A stretch of DNA of 64,000 nucleotides from Algoriphagus oliviformis (GCF_017254915.1 NZ_JAFKCT010000006.1:196173-260172), one strand, 5' to 3'. Positions 44,929 through 54,568 are shown, counted from the first letter of the stretch. Program-made: numbers and translations. The notes: generated by a model not told the origin, from the sequence alone.

Positions 44929-45975
44929 ATGAAAAAATACCTGCTTTTATTTTGCCTGATGGCATTGGTTCAGGTGGCATTTGCCAGTGACCTGAAAGAT
45001 TTTCCCTTCCAAACCGAGCGCACCGTCATGCAAGACAGCGTCGTGATCGAATTTGGCAAGTCCGGAAAAGTAGTCATCATCGTGGAGTCCAAAGAGGACT
45101 TTGACAAGCTGAAGCTGATGAATATCAACCAGATCATCAGTGAGCTCGACCTGGAGAAAAACGAAGAAACCGGCGAGCTCACCATCGTCGAGATCCGCAA
45201 AAAAGACGGAACCGTGAAGGAAGTCGTCAAAGTCTATGAAGACTCCGGACAGACTGAGGTCAACGTGGCCGGCATGCGGGTCTACGTCGACGAATCCGGC
45301 GACAACACCCGGGTAAAATTCGAAACCGGCACGCGGAAAAGCGCCGACCCGCCTTTTAGGTCCTTTTTCAAAATGGATCTGGGGGTCAACAACTACCTGG
45401 ACGAGTCGGGAAGCTTTCCCACCTCAGACAAGCCCTACGCGGTCAAAGGCTGGGGCAGCTGGATGGTGGGCCTCAACTGGATGGCCGCCCAGCGCATCTC
45501 CAAAGGCTTCTATTGGGATTTTGGGATAGGTTTCCACTTCTACAACTTCAAGTTTGAAAACCGCGACTTCCAGGCCGTCCGCGGAGAGGACGAGATCGAG
45601 TTTGTGCAGCGCACGGACGTGGACGGATTCAAGAGCAAAATCTCCTCCTCGTACCTTACCGCCACGACTATGCTGGAGCTGGATTTCGGCAAGATGAACG
45701 ACCAAGGAAGAAAAGGCCTGAAAGTAGCCGCTGGCCCCTATGTCGGCTACAGACTCGGCGGGCAGTCCAAGTACGTGTATCGCGAGCTGGAGGGCTCCGG
45801 CCGACATAAGGACAAGCAGGACACCGGGCTTTATTTGGAGAATCTGCGCTACGGCGTCCGCGGCGAGATCGGCTTCGGTAGGGTGAAATTCTTCACCACC
45901 TATGACCTCAACGAACTTTTCCAGGACGGGAAAGGCCCCGAGCTCAACCCCATCACGTTTGGGATAGTGTTCTAA
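44929..45975 (+). CDS. Outer-membrane barrel protein, paralogue 1
   Basis: A 348-residue exported protein with a signal peptide ending AFAS. An N-terminal soluble domain is followed by a barrel-like half with alternating strands (KPYAVKGWGSWMVGLNWMA, WDFGIGFHFYNFKFENRDF, VAAGPYVGYRLGGQSKYVY). The end (NPITFGIVF) is aromatic, as expected for BAM. It shares its C-terminal half with the next gene (SKISxSY, GYRLGG, ENxRYGxRxEIG, YDLNxLFQ, GPEL), so they are paralogues. Probably controlled by the sigma factor upstream. Confidence 0.75.
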   Translation: MKKYLLLFCLMALVQVAFASDLKDFPFQTERTVMQDSVVIEFGKSGKVVIIVESKEDFDKLKLMNINQIISELDLEKNEETGELTIVEIRKKDGTVKEVVKVYEDSGQTEVNVAGMRVYVDESGDNTRVKFETGTRKSADPPFRSFFKMDLGVNNYLDESGSFPTSDKPYAVKGWGSWMVGLNWMAAQRISKGFYWDFGIGFHFYNFKFENRDFQAVRGEDEIEFVQRTDVDGFKSKISSSYLTATTMLELDFGKMNDQGRKGLKVAAGPYVGYRLGGQSKYVYRELEGSGRHKDKQDTGLYLENLRYGVRGEIGFGRVKFFTTYDLNELFQDGKGPELNPITFGIVF

Positions 45976-45985
45976 AAACAAACAA

Positions 45986-46106
45986 AAAGACGCTGTCGCG
46001 TGGACGTCATCGCGAGGAGGAACGACGAAGCGATCTCTACCTAGAGACTCAAAAGACTGCTTCGTACCTCGCAGTGACGCGCCTCTTTACAAGACAGCCT
46101 CTTTTT
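45986..46106. repeat. Nested inverted-repeat element between the two barrel paralogues
   Basis: The outer pair is AAAAAGACGCTGTC (45986-45999) with GACAGCCTCTTTTT (46093-46106), one mismatch. The inner pair is CGTCATCGCGAGGAGG... (from 46005) with ...CCTCGCAGTGACG (to 46079). The middle reads TCTCTACCTAGAGA. It ends in a T-run on the plus strand, so it may also terminate transcription. The GCGAGG/GCAGTGACG type is an interspersed repeat; a partial copy lies at 33370-33416. Confidence 0.7.
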
Positions 46107-46132
46107 CAATCCATTTTTAAAACAAACCAACT

Positions 46133-46951
46133 ATGAAGAACCTACTATTCACCGCCGCTTTTCTGATCTTTCTCGTCTCGGGAGCTTTTGCCCAAGGCAC
46201 CGACAGCACCAAGACCGTCACCAAGGAGAAACAGTACACCGTCATGGGCAAATCCTGGAAAGTCACCCAGTACGAGGACGGCTCCAAAGCCTACGAATGG
46301 GAGATCGACGAGGAAGAATACCACCACTACCATTCTGAAAAGACCTCCAAATTCCACTACAACTTCCTAGAATCCGAGGTCGGAATCAATATCTGGCCTA
46401 ATGATAAAGGAGTTCCCCAGGTGAAGCCTTGGGGCAGCTGGTTTGTATCCTTACAGTCAGTGGGAACATGGAAGCCGAGCAAAAACTTCCACCTACGATC
46501 CACCCTGGGCGTGAGCTGGTACAATTTCAAGTTTGAGGACGAAAACATCTACGCGCTCAAGACTCCCGACGGGCTGGAGTTTGTCGACTACACGGAGGTG
46601 ATCGACGATCCCAACGCCGACCCGATCAAGTCCAAGATCTCTGCCTCCTACGCCACGCTGACCGTGATCCCAACCGTCCGCACCAGCAACGGCAAGATGC
46701 GTTTCGGCGCGGGTGGCTATGCCGGCTACCGACTCGGCGGCCGGGGCAAATTCGTCTATGATTCGGACGGGGACAAGGTAAAAGACTTCACCAAGTCCAA
46801 CATGTACGTGGAAAACTTCCGCTACGGCCTCCGCTCCGAGATCGGCATCGGAGATGTCACCCTCTTCTTCAACTATGACCTAAATGACCTCTTCCAGCCT
46901 GGGCTGGGCCCCGAGCTCCAGGCCATGAGCTTTGGCATCAGAGTAGACTAA
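46133..46951 (+). CDS. Outer-membrane barrel protein, paralogue 2
   Basis: A 272-residue exported protein with a signal peptide ending AFAQ. It has a shorter N-terminal domain than its neighbour (YEWEIDEEEYHHYHSEK) and then the same barrel half (KPWGSWFVSLQS, WYNFKFEDENIY, GAGGYAGYRLGGRGKFVY, YDLNDLFQPGLGPEL). It appears to be a duplicate of 44929-45975 with the nested repeat inserted between them. Functionally unknown; envelope stress or surface role inferred. Confidence 0.75.
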   Translation: MKNLLFTAAFLIFLVSGAFAQGTDSTKTVTKEKQYTVMGKSWKVTQYEDGSKAYEWEIDEEEYHHYHSEKTSKFHYNFLESEVGINIWPNDKGVPQVKPWGSWFVSLQSVGTWKPSKNFHLRSTLGVSWYNFKFEDENIYALKTPDGLEFVDYTEVIDDPNADPIKSKISASYATLTVIPTVRTSNGKMRFGAGGYAGYRLGGRGKFVYDSDGDKVKDFTKSNMYVENFRYGLRSEIGIGDVTLFFNYDLNDLFQPGLGPELQAMSFGIRVD

Positions 46952-46968
46952 TCCCAAACAAACATGCT

Positions 46969-47895
46969 ATGAACACTTTACTCAAAACATCAACCCTCGC
47001 GCTGGCACTGACGCTGATGAGCATTGCAGCTTTTGCCCAAAACGTCCTCGTCGACTCCAAGAAAAGCTATTCCGGCATCAAAAAAATCGAAATCGAAAGC
47101 GGCTGGCTCAATGTCAACTATAAGGGCGGAAACAGCGGCGAGGTCTCCGTGGAAGCCTACCTCGAATCCAACTACACAGATCAGGACATCGTCTTCGTGA
47201 CTGTGGGCGACGTACTGAAGATCAGCCACACGCGAAAGCAAAACAACTACAACTGGAACACCCGAAACAAGGGCTACCTCAACATCACCGGCCCCGAAGG
47301 CATCGCACTGGATGTCCGCGGCAGCTCTGGCAATGTCACCGTGGAAAACATCACCCAGGACAACACCTCCCTGCGCGTCTCCTCCGGCAACGTGACCGCC
47401 ACCAACATTACTGGCGACCTGTCTATCCGCGCCACCTCCGGCAACCTGACGGCTGACGGCGTGTCTGGCAACGTCTCCGGCGGAGTCACTTCCGGCAATG
47501 GAAACTTCTATAAGATCAAGGGAAATCTGGACTATGAATCCACCAGCGGCTCTTTGGATGCAGACGGGGTTGCGGGCGAAATCAACGTTCGGCTGACCTC
47601 AGGCAACGCAAAAATCAACAACGCCGGCTCGCTGGGCACGCTCCAGTTTACTTCCGGCAACGTCCGCGCCTCCAACGTCGGCCTTGGTCCAAACACCAAG
47701 TTTAGCGGTACCTCCGGCAACTTCCGCGTGCAGACCAATTCTGACCTGAAGGCCTACAATTTTTCCCTAAAGGCCTCCTCAGGAAACCTGCGCGTGGGCG
47801 GGATCAATACGGGAAAAACCCTGGAAATCGACAATGGCGCCTCCAGCTGGGTTCGTGGAAACATCTCCTCCGGAAATATCAGCATAGAGAATTGA
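46969..47895 (+). CDS. Secreted beta-helix protein (DUF4097/GIN-like)
   Basis: A 308-residue exported protein with a signal peptide ending AFAQ. From about residue 95 it is a series of rungs with T/S-SGN turns (GSSGNVTVENI, VSSGNVTATNI, ATSGNLTADGV, VTSGNGNFYKI, LTSGNAKINNA, FTSGNVRASNV, GTSGNFRVQTN, ASSGNLRVGGI), the look of a right-handed beta-helix. Such putative adhesin-head proteins often sit with sigma/anti-sigma pairs. It is the last plus-strand gene before a convergent gene. Confidence 0.8.
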   Translation: MNTLLKTSTLALALTLMSIAAFAQNVLVDSKKSYSGIKKIEIESGWLNVNYKGGNSGEVSVEAYLESNYTDQDIVFVTVGDVLKISHTRKQNNYNWNTRNKGYLNITGPEGIALDVRGSSGNVTVENITQDNTSLRVSSGNVTATNITGDLSIRATSGNLTADGVSGNVSGGVTSGNGNFYKIKGNLDYESTSGSLDADGVAGEINVRLTSGNAKINNAGSLGTLQFTSGNVRASNVGLGPNTKFSGTSGNFRVQTNSDLKAYNFSLKASSGNLRVGGINTGKTLEIDNGASSWVRGNISSGNISIEN

Positions 47896-47898
47896 GGA

Positions 47899-47954
47899 TT
47901 CGAAATTCGAGATTTGAGATTCGAAACCAATTTCAAATCTCAAATCTCAAATTC
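47899..47954. terminator. AT-rich bidirectional hairpin between convergent genes
   Basis: The left arm around TTCGAGATTTGAGATTCGAAA pairs imperfectly with TTTCAAATCTCAAATCTCAAA. It spans the whole gap between the beta-helix gene and the convergent membrane protein gene. Confidence 0.55.
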
Positions 47955-48441
47955 ATTCAGGCCGGGACGCTTCCCTGATGAGCTCCCGGTCTTCTTTTTT
48001 CAGCTTCATCAGCCGAGCCATGCGATCTGGACTGGGCTTGGCTAGGGAAAAAAACACCATGGTCACCGCAAAAAGCAGGGTAAACATCGGGCTTTGGGTA
48101 AGCAGCAGTCCCAAAGACACCAGCAAAGACACGCCAAAAAGTGCCCAAAACCGTTGCTTGGTGGCCTCGCAGTAGATTCTTGTTTTTTCCACCAGCTCGG
48201 CCTGAGCAAAGGTCAGCTTGAGCTTTTGGTGAAAGAGGACGTACTGCGCGATCAGGATTGCCGTCGCAGCGCCTAGGATCAGCCACTCTCCCAGCTTCGG
48301 CAGCGCGGGCAGATCCCAGTCCAGGGTTCCCGAGTTTTGGTAGAGATACACCATGCCAAAAGCGGGCAGTGCAAAAATCAACAGCACGACAGTCAGCCGC
48401 TCGGTGCTTCGGTAGATTTCACGGATTTGTTGCTGTTCCAA
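47953..48441 (-). CDS. Four-helix membrane protein of unknown function
   Basis: A 162-residue protein with helices at about 15-33, 47-66, 95-112 and 115-135, and a charged amphipathic C-terminus (MARLMKLKKEDRELIREA). The start is TTG at 48441, because an in-frame TGA lies just upstream and the next ATG would cut the first helix. Family not recognised. Confidence 0.55.
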   Translation of the reverse strand: MEQQQIREIYRSTERLTVVLLIFALPAFGMVYLYQNSGTLDWDLPALPKLGEWLILGAATAILIAQYVLFHQKLKLTFAQAELVEKTRIYCEATKQRFWALFGVSLLVSLGLLLTQSPMFTLLFAVTMVFFSLAKPSPDRMARLMKLKKEDRELIREASRPE

Positions 48442-48551
48442 GATTCAAAGGTTAAGGAAACTCTAATTAATCCTCCACATAGGAATAGACCATTATGCTC
48501 CAAGTTCTATTTCTATTAGCTGTCGACAGTGGTCTGTTGACCGTGGACTAT

Positions 48552-49655
48552 TTATTCAATGGTGATTTTGATATCGTCGGTGAGCGGACGGGCCACGCAG
48601 CAGAGCACGTATCCCGCAGCCAGTTCCTTTTCGCTCAGGCCGGCGTCCTCGTCCATCTTTACCTCTCCGCTGAGGATTCTCCCGCGACAGGCCGTACAAA
48701 GTCCGCTTTGGCAGCTATAGGGCATATTTAGGCCCGCCGCCAGTCCCGCTTCCAACACGGTCTTAGACGGATCAACGGTCACCAGCTGCTCTTCTCCTTC
48801 GAGAACGATGGTTACGTCGCGGGCGAGAATGCCATGGTTGATTCCCGCGATCGCCTCGTCGTGGGCGAGATGCGCCGCGGCGGAGTAGAAGCTCTCGCGG
48901 TGGATGCGTTCGTTTTCCACGCCTAGGTCTTTGAGGATGTCGGTAGTCAGGTCCATGAGCTCTTCTGGCCCACACATGAAGTAGACCTCCTCGTAGCGCT
49001 CTTCGTATTCCGCTTGTGCAAAAAGCTCGCGCAGTGCCCGCTCAGACAGTCTTCCCTTCAGCCCCGTCCAAGATTCGGAGGGTTGGCTCAGGTTGTGGAT
49101 GACTTTCAATCGGCCTGAATTGCCCTGTTCGAGCAGATTGAGCTGATCGCGGAAGATGATCTGCTCCTCGCTGCGGCTGCAGTAGATGAGCGTCACGATG
49201 GAATTGGGCTCGTTGACCAGCACGGACTTGAGGATTCCCATGAGTGGGGTGATCCCGCTGCCCGCGGCGATGAGGAAGAAGTGGCGCTTGTTTTTGGAGT
49301 GAAACTCAGTCGTAAAATGCCCCAAAGGCTTCAGCACGTTGATGGTCTTTCCCGGAAAAATCTTCTCGTTGAGAAAGTTGGAAAAAAGGCCATTGGTGAC
49401 GCGCTTGACCGAGATGCCGGGAAAGGGATCCACAAAAGGCGAGGTACAGAGCGAATAGGAACGACGCTGCTCCTTGCCCTCAAAATCCATCACCAAGGTC
49501 AGGAATTGCCCGGGCTTGTAGTCCAAAAAAGGCTCCGGCTGCTCGAAATACAAGGTGACCGTATCGGCTGTTTCCCGGACTACTTCTCGTACTTTCAGTG
49601 GCAAATAGGAATTGGTTTTGACCTCTTCTTTCTTTTTCTTGAAGAAATTAAACAT
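48552..49655 (-). CDS. PaaE-like ferredoxin-type oxidoreductase (FAD, NAD(P)H, 2Fe-2S)
   Basis: A 367-residue reductase. FAD-binding domain: RSYSLCTSP (about 70). NAD(P)H domain: FLIAAGSGITPLMGIL and MCGPEELM. C-terminal plant-type 2Fe-2S domain: YSCQSGLCTACRG with a final Cys in VLCCVAR. This order matches PaaE and related electron-transfer reductases. A monooxygenase or desaturase partner is likely but not encoded nearby. A -7 box (TAGTTTTG, 49686-49679) precedes the start. Confidence 0.9.
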   Translation of the reverse strand: MFNFFKKKKEEVKTNSYLPLKVREVVRETADTVTLYFEQPEPFLDYKPGQFLTLVMDFEGKEQRRSYSLCTSPFVDPFPGISVKRVTNGLFSNFLNEKIFPGKTINVLKPLGHFTTEFHSKNKRHFFLIAAGSGITPLMGILKSVLVNEPNSIVTLIYCSRSEEQIIFRDQLNLLEQGNSGRLKVIHNLSQPSESWTGLKGRLSERALRELFAQAEYEERYEEVYFMCGPEELMDLTTDILKDLGVENERIHRESFYSAAAHLAHDEAIAGINHGILARDVTIVLEGEEQLVTVDPSKTVLEAGLAAGLNMPYSCQSGLCTACRGRILSGEVKMDEDAGLSEKELAAGYVLCCVARPLTDDIKITIE

Positions 49656-50171
49656 GCTGACTTTTGGTGATTTGGCTGCAAAACTAAGCCCAAAACTGGG
49701 AAAACCGGCATCGCGCCCGGAATTTCCCCTCTTAACCCCAAAAGCATAAAACTAGTTTGCATCGGCCTAAACTTAATAAAAGCAATATATGTGTCCGGGT
49801 TGCACGTAGGTCTCAAATAGCGGATTTCACTTTATAAAAAATCCCCCTAGCCCCCTTGAAAAGGGGGAATCCGCCTAGTTAGAACCTCAAACCTCTTTTA
49901 AAACGGTAACGTGCAATCAAGCGGATACTTATAATTTCCAATTCAGCGGTCACCGGTCATCGGACAAAATTTTTTCCGTCTCCCGTCTTCGGTCTTCCGT
50001 CCTAGTTATCGCTGAAGCTTTCCGGCATAAAGTATTACTCCTAGTCGCCAAGCTTTCCGGTTTCCCGGATAATTATCCCCCTTAGGCCCCGATTATGAGG
50101 CTAAAGGCTTAACTTTGCGGCTTCCGAAAATCGGAGCCCAGAATACTTTGTCCCGCCAAATCACACCTAGA
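49656..50171. other. Gene-free divergent region before purB
   Basis: 516 bp. It holds a CCCCCTT-GAA-AAGGGGG hairpin (49851-49867), a GTCTTCGGTCTTCCGTC run (about 49974-49994) and, at 50110-50117, TAACTTTG, a -7 box for purB with no clear -33 box. No gene seen. Confidence 0.5.
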
Positions 50172-51515
50172 ATGGAATTAAATGCCTTGACAGCCGTCTC
50201 CTCAGTGGATGGACGCTATGCCGGCAAGACTGCCCCCTTACGCGCTTTTTTCTCTGAATTCGCCCTGATCAAGTACCGGGTACATGTGGAGGTCGAGTAC
50301 TTCGTGGCCTTGGCCCAGCTGCCCTTGCCCCAGCTGGCAGACTTTGACCATGCCTTTTTCCCCCAGCTCCGCGAGCTCGTCAAGCACTTTAGCCTGGCCG
50401 ACGCGGAGTGGATCAAAAACACCGAAAAAACCACCAACCACGACGTGAAGGCCGTAGAATATTTTCTGAAGGAAAAGTTTGACCAGCTCGGACTGGAAGC
50501 CTACAAGGAGTTCATCCACTTTGGTCTGACTTCTCAGGACATCAACAATACCGCCACGCCGCTGATGCTGAAAAACGGCATCCAAGAGGTCATCCTGCCG
50601 CTTTTGGGCGAAGTGACCGAGCGCCTGGCCGATCTGGCCGACGAATGGAGCGACATCCCCATGCTAGCCAAAACCCACGGACAGCCTGCCTCTCCCACCC
50701 GACTGGGCAAGGAAATCGACGTGTTTGTGGTACGTCTGAAAAAACAACTGGAATTGCTGGAGCAGGTGCCTTACTCCGCAAAATTCGGCGGCGCGACCGG
50801 CAACATGAATGCCCACCAAGTGGCCTATCCGGAGATGGACTGGAATGAGTTTGCCTTCACTTTCGTGGAAAACTTCCTCGGCCTGGAGCGCTCCTATCCG
50901 ACGACCCAGATCGAGCACTACGATAATCTAGCGGCGATTTTTGACGGACTGAAACGCATCAACACCATCCTGCTCGACCTTTCCAAGGACGTGTGGCAGT
51001 ATGTGGCGATGAACTATTTCAAGCAAAAAATCAAAGCCGGCGAGGTAGGTTCCTCCGCCATGCCGCACAAGGTCAACCCGATCGACTTCGAAAACGCGGA
51101 GGGAAACCTCGGTATCGCCAATGCGCTTTTGGAGCACCTCGCCGCCAAGCTTCCTATCTCCAGACTGCAGCGCGACCTCACCGACAGCACCGTGCTTCGT
51201 GTGATCGGCGTTCCTCTGGCCCACATGCTGATCTCTTTGGAATCTTTGCAAAAAGGCCTCGGCAAGCTGGAACTCAACCGCGCTGCCATCGATGCGGACC
51301 TGGAGGAAAACTGGGCGGTAGTCGCCGAGGCGATCCAGACCATTTTGAGAAGAGAAGGATTTCCGAAGCCTTACGAGGCACTCCGCGACCTCACCCGCAC
51401 CAACACCAAGATCACCCAAGAGTCCATCTCGGTTTTCGTGGACGGTCTGCCTATCTCCGAAGAGCTCAAAACTGAGCTGAAGGCCATCACGCCGTTTAAC
51501 TACACGGGGATTTGA
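50172..51515 (+). CDS. purB: Adenylosuccinate lyase
   Basis: A 447-residue enzyme of the fumarase/aspartase superfamily. It removes fumarate from SAICAR and adenylosuccinate in purine synthesis. The signature GSSAMPHKVNPIDFE contains the mobile-loop catalytic Ser. HGQPASPTRLGKE and TSQDINNTA also fit. ATG 50172 (MELNALTAVSS) is preferred over an upstream start because it matches the family N-terminus and follows the -7 box by a normal leader. Confidence 0.96.
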   Translation: MELNALTAVSSVDGRYAGKTAPLRAFFSEFALIKYRVHVEVEYFVALAQLPLPQLADFDHAFFPQLRELVKHFSLADAEWIKNTEKTTNHDVKAVEYFLKEKFDQLGLEAYKEFIHFGLTSQDINNTATPLMLKNGIQEVILPLLGEVTERLADLADEWSDIPMLAKTHGQPASPTRLGKEIDVFVVRLKKQLELLEQVPYSAKFGGATGNMNAHQVAYPEMDWNEFAFTFVENFLGLERSYPTTQIEHYDNLAAIFDGLKRINTILLDLSKDVWQYVAMNYFKQKIKAGEVGSSAMPHKVNPIDFENAEGNLGIANALLEHLAAKLPISRLQRDLTDSTVLRVIGVPLAHMLISLESLQKGLGKLELNRAAIDADLEENWAVVAEAIQTILRREGFPKPYEALRDLTRTNTKITQESISVFVDGLPISEELKTELKAITPFNYTGI

Positions 51516-51933
51516 TTGCAGGCTACAGATTCAAAACAAGATCATTTGAAATTAGTTGCTTACCAAAAGCCAACCTACTAGTGACTTTGTAAACAACTTA
51601 GCTTTGCATCTTAATAGTCAGCCGAACGGCTGACTATTTTTTTGAACACATTCGTTTAAATCGTCTATCCTCTACCCTGCCTAGAATCTACCCAATTTCT
51701 CACCTAATTCAAAAACGGCCAAAAACACTAAAAAATTGACGATTACAGAGATTACTATCAAGATCTGAAAAAGGATTTTTCTTTTCTTAATATTGGTCAA
51801 TATTAAACATTCAACAAACAGACTTATAGGTAATTGGACAACCCATGGATTCTAATTTATATTGAAAGTCTGTAAACGAAAGAATTATACACAACTATAA
51901 AAACATCCAATTTCTTACTAACCATTACTGTAG
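51516..51933. other. Transition into the AT-rich island
   Basis: 418 bp with no gene. It starts with the purB terminator and then becomes visibly AT-rich. A TAGCTTTG box (51599-51606) lies directly before the terminator; with no -33 partner it is probably chance. Confidence 0.5.
51613..51643 (+). terminator. Terminator downstream of purB
   Basis: AATAGTCAGCC and GGCTGACTATT form a perfect 11-bp stem around GAAC, followed by a T-run. It lies about 100 bp after the purB stop. Confidence 0.85.
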
Positions 51934-53499
51934 TTAGCTGTAGCTTACTGGTTCAACAGCTAAATAATTCCAAAGAGGGTCATGGATTTTCATACGCTTA
52001 TCCAACAAAATATCATCATCACCTCGAAAAGCATATCTAATTCTTTCACCTGTGTTACCGATAATACCAACTTTATATAATTGTGAAAGAATATCTGCTA
52101 GTCTAAATTTAGCAAGTAGCTCATCTACTTCTGAATACATTTGCTTTCTTCCATCTGAATGCTTAGTAATATCCTGAAATGAGAACGGACACTTTACTCC
52201 ATAAAATAGTTTTCTGATCCCCTCTATTTCATCTTCAGAATACTTTGAACGCAATTCCTCGGTGTGTTCTACCCAACTCTGGGTAGAGTATTCTTTACGT
52301 ATCGAGTCAAAGACTGTGTGCGAAAATGTCGTTTCATTTGGAAACTGATTTTGAGCTATCGACAACATCCTAACAATATCTCTCGGGCGGTACCAAGTTT
52401 GATGCAACATATACTCATGAATAGGTTTCGTGTTGAAACTTTTTGTAAAATATTTCTCCCAGATTTCTGAGACAGGCTGTGTGATTTCTAGACCCAATGC
52501 CTTTTCACTTGAATTGATTTTTCTATTTACAATATTCAACAAAGGATGTTGACTTATACTACCGCCTGCTTGATGCCAATTCAAAGTTGTACCAAAATCA
52601 GAAACAATCTTATTTATTTCTTTACCCGAAGATGGAATTGCCGTTAAAACCTCACTTCTAATACCAGTCACGAAAAATATTGGATATTTGTTTTTGCGAC
52701 ATAAGCCATTGAGAGAATTTATAGCAATTAACAGATCCCGTATTAATCGAACATCTTTATTGTATTGTCTCTGTTTGCCCAGAGTAAGCTCTAGTTCATC
52801 AATAAATATATAAAACCTCAATTTACTAGGTTTCATTTCAGCAAATAATGCATCAGCTTGTCGCACTATAGAACTGAATTTAACCTGCCTTGCACTTTGA
52901 TTTATCCACTCGAAATCTAAACCAAGTTTCCCCTTGATAAAATCAAAATCTGCCTCTAGTTCAACATTGCCTTTCTTTAATTTTGGCAAATATCGAGTAA
53001 TACCCGATTTCTCATCACCAACCTTTGGCGCTAATATACAGCTACAATATTTTTCAAAGCTCTTATCTCTTTCAAATGGGCTTGCAGAATCTATCATTTT
53101 AACTAGATGCCGATGAAGAAACCATCTCCAAATATTCACAAAATCCTCATCACTGTCAGGAATTTCATCCCTATCAGCAATTGTCGTATTAACTGCTTTT
53201 GAAAAGTCCTTTTTATCTTCTTCCGTAAATTCACTTTTAAACAGTATGAATGAAGTCTTTACATCATTTTCCCTTTCTGCTTTCAATGAAATGTATTGCA
53301 GTAAGGCTGTCTTACCCGTTCCTTTAAGACCAGAAATAATATACTTGATTCCTTTAAAATACGAATCAAGTATTATATTATCAGGAACCAAAAAACTATC
53401 AACAAATCTATCTCGCTCATCTTTTGTGTTCTCAAGAATTTCATTTTTTGCATCTACTTTTCCAGTAAAAAGATCTCGGAGTCGTAATTGTTTCAGCAT
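51934..53499 (-). CDS. P-loop ATPase, Sll1717-like, in an AT-rich island
   Basis: A 521-residue P-loop NTPase. Walker A is GLKGTGKT (57-64) and Walker B is FYIFIDELEL (229-238). FFVTGIRSEV shortly after is a sensor-like strand. The C-terminal 200 residues hold a winged-helix-like region (YRPRDIVRMLSIAQ, LADILSQLYKVGIIGNT). This matches the Sll1717 P-loop ATPase group, members of which occur in variable and defence-rich loci. The gene is markedly AT-richer than purB or the citrulline hydrolase, with AT-ending codons, which indicates horizontal acquisition. It has no companion gene. Function unknown; a single-gene defence or stress role is speculation. Confidence 0.75.
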   Translation of the reverse strand: MLKQLRLRDLFTGKVDAKNEILENTKDERDRFVDSFLVPDNIILDSYFKGIKYIISGLKGTGKTALLQYISLKAERENDVKTSFILFKSEFTEEDKKDFSKAVNTTIADRDEIPDSDEDFVNIWRWFLHRHLVKMIDSASPFERDKSFEKYCSCILAPKVGDEKSGITRYLPKLKKGNVELEADFDFIKGKLGLDFEWINQSARQVKFSSIVRQADALFAEMKPSKLRFYIFIDELELTLGKQRQYNKDVRLIRDLLIAINSLNGLCRKNKYPIFFVTGIRSEVLTAIPSSGKEINKIVSDFGTTLNWHQAGGSISQHPLLNIVNRKINSSEKALGLEITQPVSEIWEKYFTKSFNTKPIHEYMLHQTWYRPRDIVRMLSIAQNQFPNETTFSHTVFDSIRKEYSTQSWVEHTEELRSKYSEDEIEGIRKLFYGVKCPFSFQDITKHSDGRKQMYSEVDELLAKFRLADILSQLYKVGIIGNTGERIRYAFRGDDDILLDKRMKIHDPLWNYLAVEPVSYS

Positions 53500-53915
<416 letters not shown>

Positions 53916-54209
53916 GAGGCTTTTATACTCGATCACGAGACTTTGAACCGATAGTTTGAGGCTTTTCACCTCGTGATCGAGTGATGGAACCGGTATTTCG
54001 AGGCTTTTTACCTCGTAATCGAGCGATGGAACCGGTATTTCGAGTGAATTATACTCGATGCCGAGTGTTGGAAATGATAGTTTGAGGATTTTTACCTCGT
54101 GATCGAGTGATGGAAGCGGTATTTCGAGGCTTTTTACCTCGTGATCGAGTGATGGAACCGGTATTTCGAGTGAATTATCCTCGATCGCGAGTGTTGGAAT
54201 TGGTTTTTA
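53916..54209. repeat. Seven 42-bp tandem units with alternating hairpins
   Basis: Units start at 53916, 53958, 54000, 54042, 54084, 54126 and 54168, each exactly 42 bp. Units 2, 3, 5 and 6 are type A (GAGGCTTTTTACCTCG start) and units 4 and 7 type B (GAGTGAATTATACTCG start), so the order forms a 126-bp A-A-B higher repeat, twice. In each unit a central CTCG can pair either with the CGAG before it or with the CGAG after it. Stem changes are often compensated (CGAGG/CCTCG versus CGAGT/ACTCG). No spacers, so not CRISPR. Confidence 0.9.
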
Positions 54210-54290
54210 TCCCTTGGACAAGGGCAAAAAAATACTGCCGAGGCCTTGGCTCCGGCAGTGGTGTTGGAAAAGGGACTTTTTGCCTGAGGA

Positions 54291-54480
54291 TTACTCCCCC
54301 TGCCCGTTGTCCTTTTTCTTGCGCCTTTGCCCATACCGAACTTTGAAATCGGTTGCGATAGGCTTGGCATTGAGTGCGTCCATTTTCACGCCCAGCTTGG
54401 ACTGGTTGTAGTAGGCATTGGCCGGCCTCATCAGATCCACTCCCAGCTCCAAGAGGGTATCCCCCAGGTTGCTCCCGCCC
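54291..54480 (-). pseudogene. Possible 3' remnant of a gene cut by a REP
   Basis: On the minus strand a frame gives about 60 plausible residues ending in a basic tail (DTLLELGVDLMRPANAYYNQ and KVRYGQRRKKKDNGQGE). Upstream of 54481 the frame runs through REP palindromes and is not protein-like. I do not recognise a family. It may be the C-terminal stub of a lost gene, or chance. Confidence 0.3.
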
Positions 54481-54502
54481 CCGTGAGTGTCTTCACTCAC
54501 GG
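54481..54502. repeat. REP palindrome, class A, copy 1
   Basis: CCGTGAGTG-TCTT-CACTCACGG, a perfect 9-bp stem. An identical copy is at 55366-55387, on the other side of the transposase gene. Confidence 0.85.
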
Positions 54503-54568
54503 ATTTTCCTATATCCAAAACCAACAGACGGATTAGAGCCAAACCGCTTTCAGAACCAAAAAAATAAA

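Noticed and set aside
51599..51643. Minimal transcription unit: -7 box directly before the purB terminator
   Set aside because: No -33 box at a proper distance; transcript would be only the hairpin.
53916..54209. CRISPR array
   Set aside because: Units are contiguous with no spacers and no cas genes are near.
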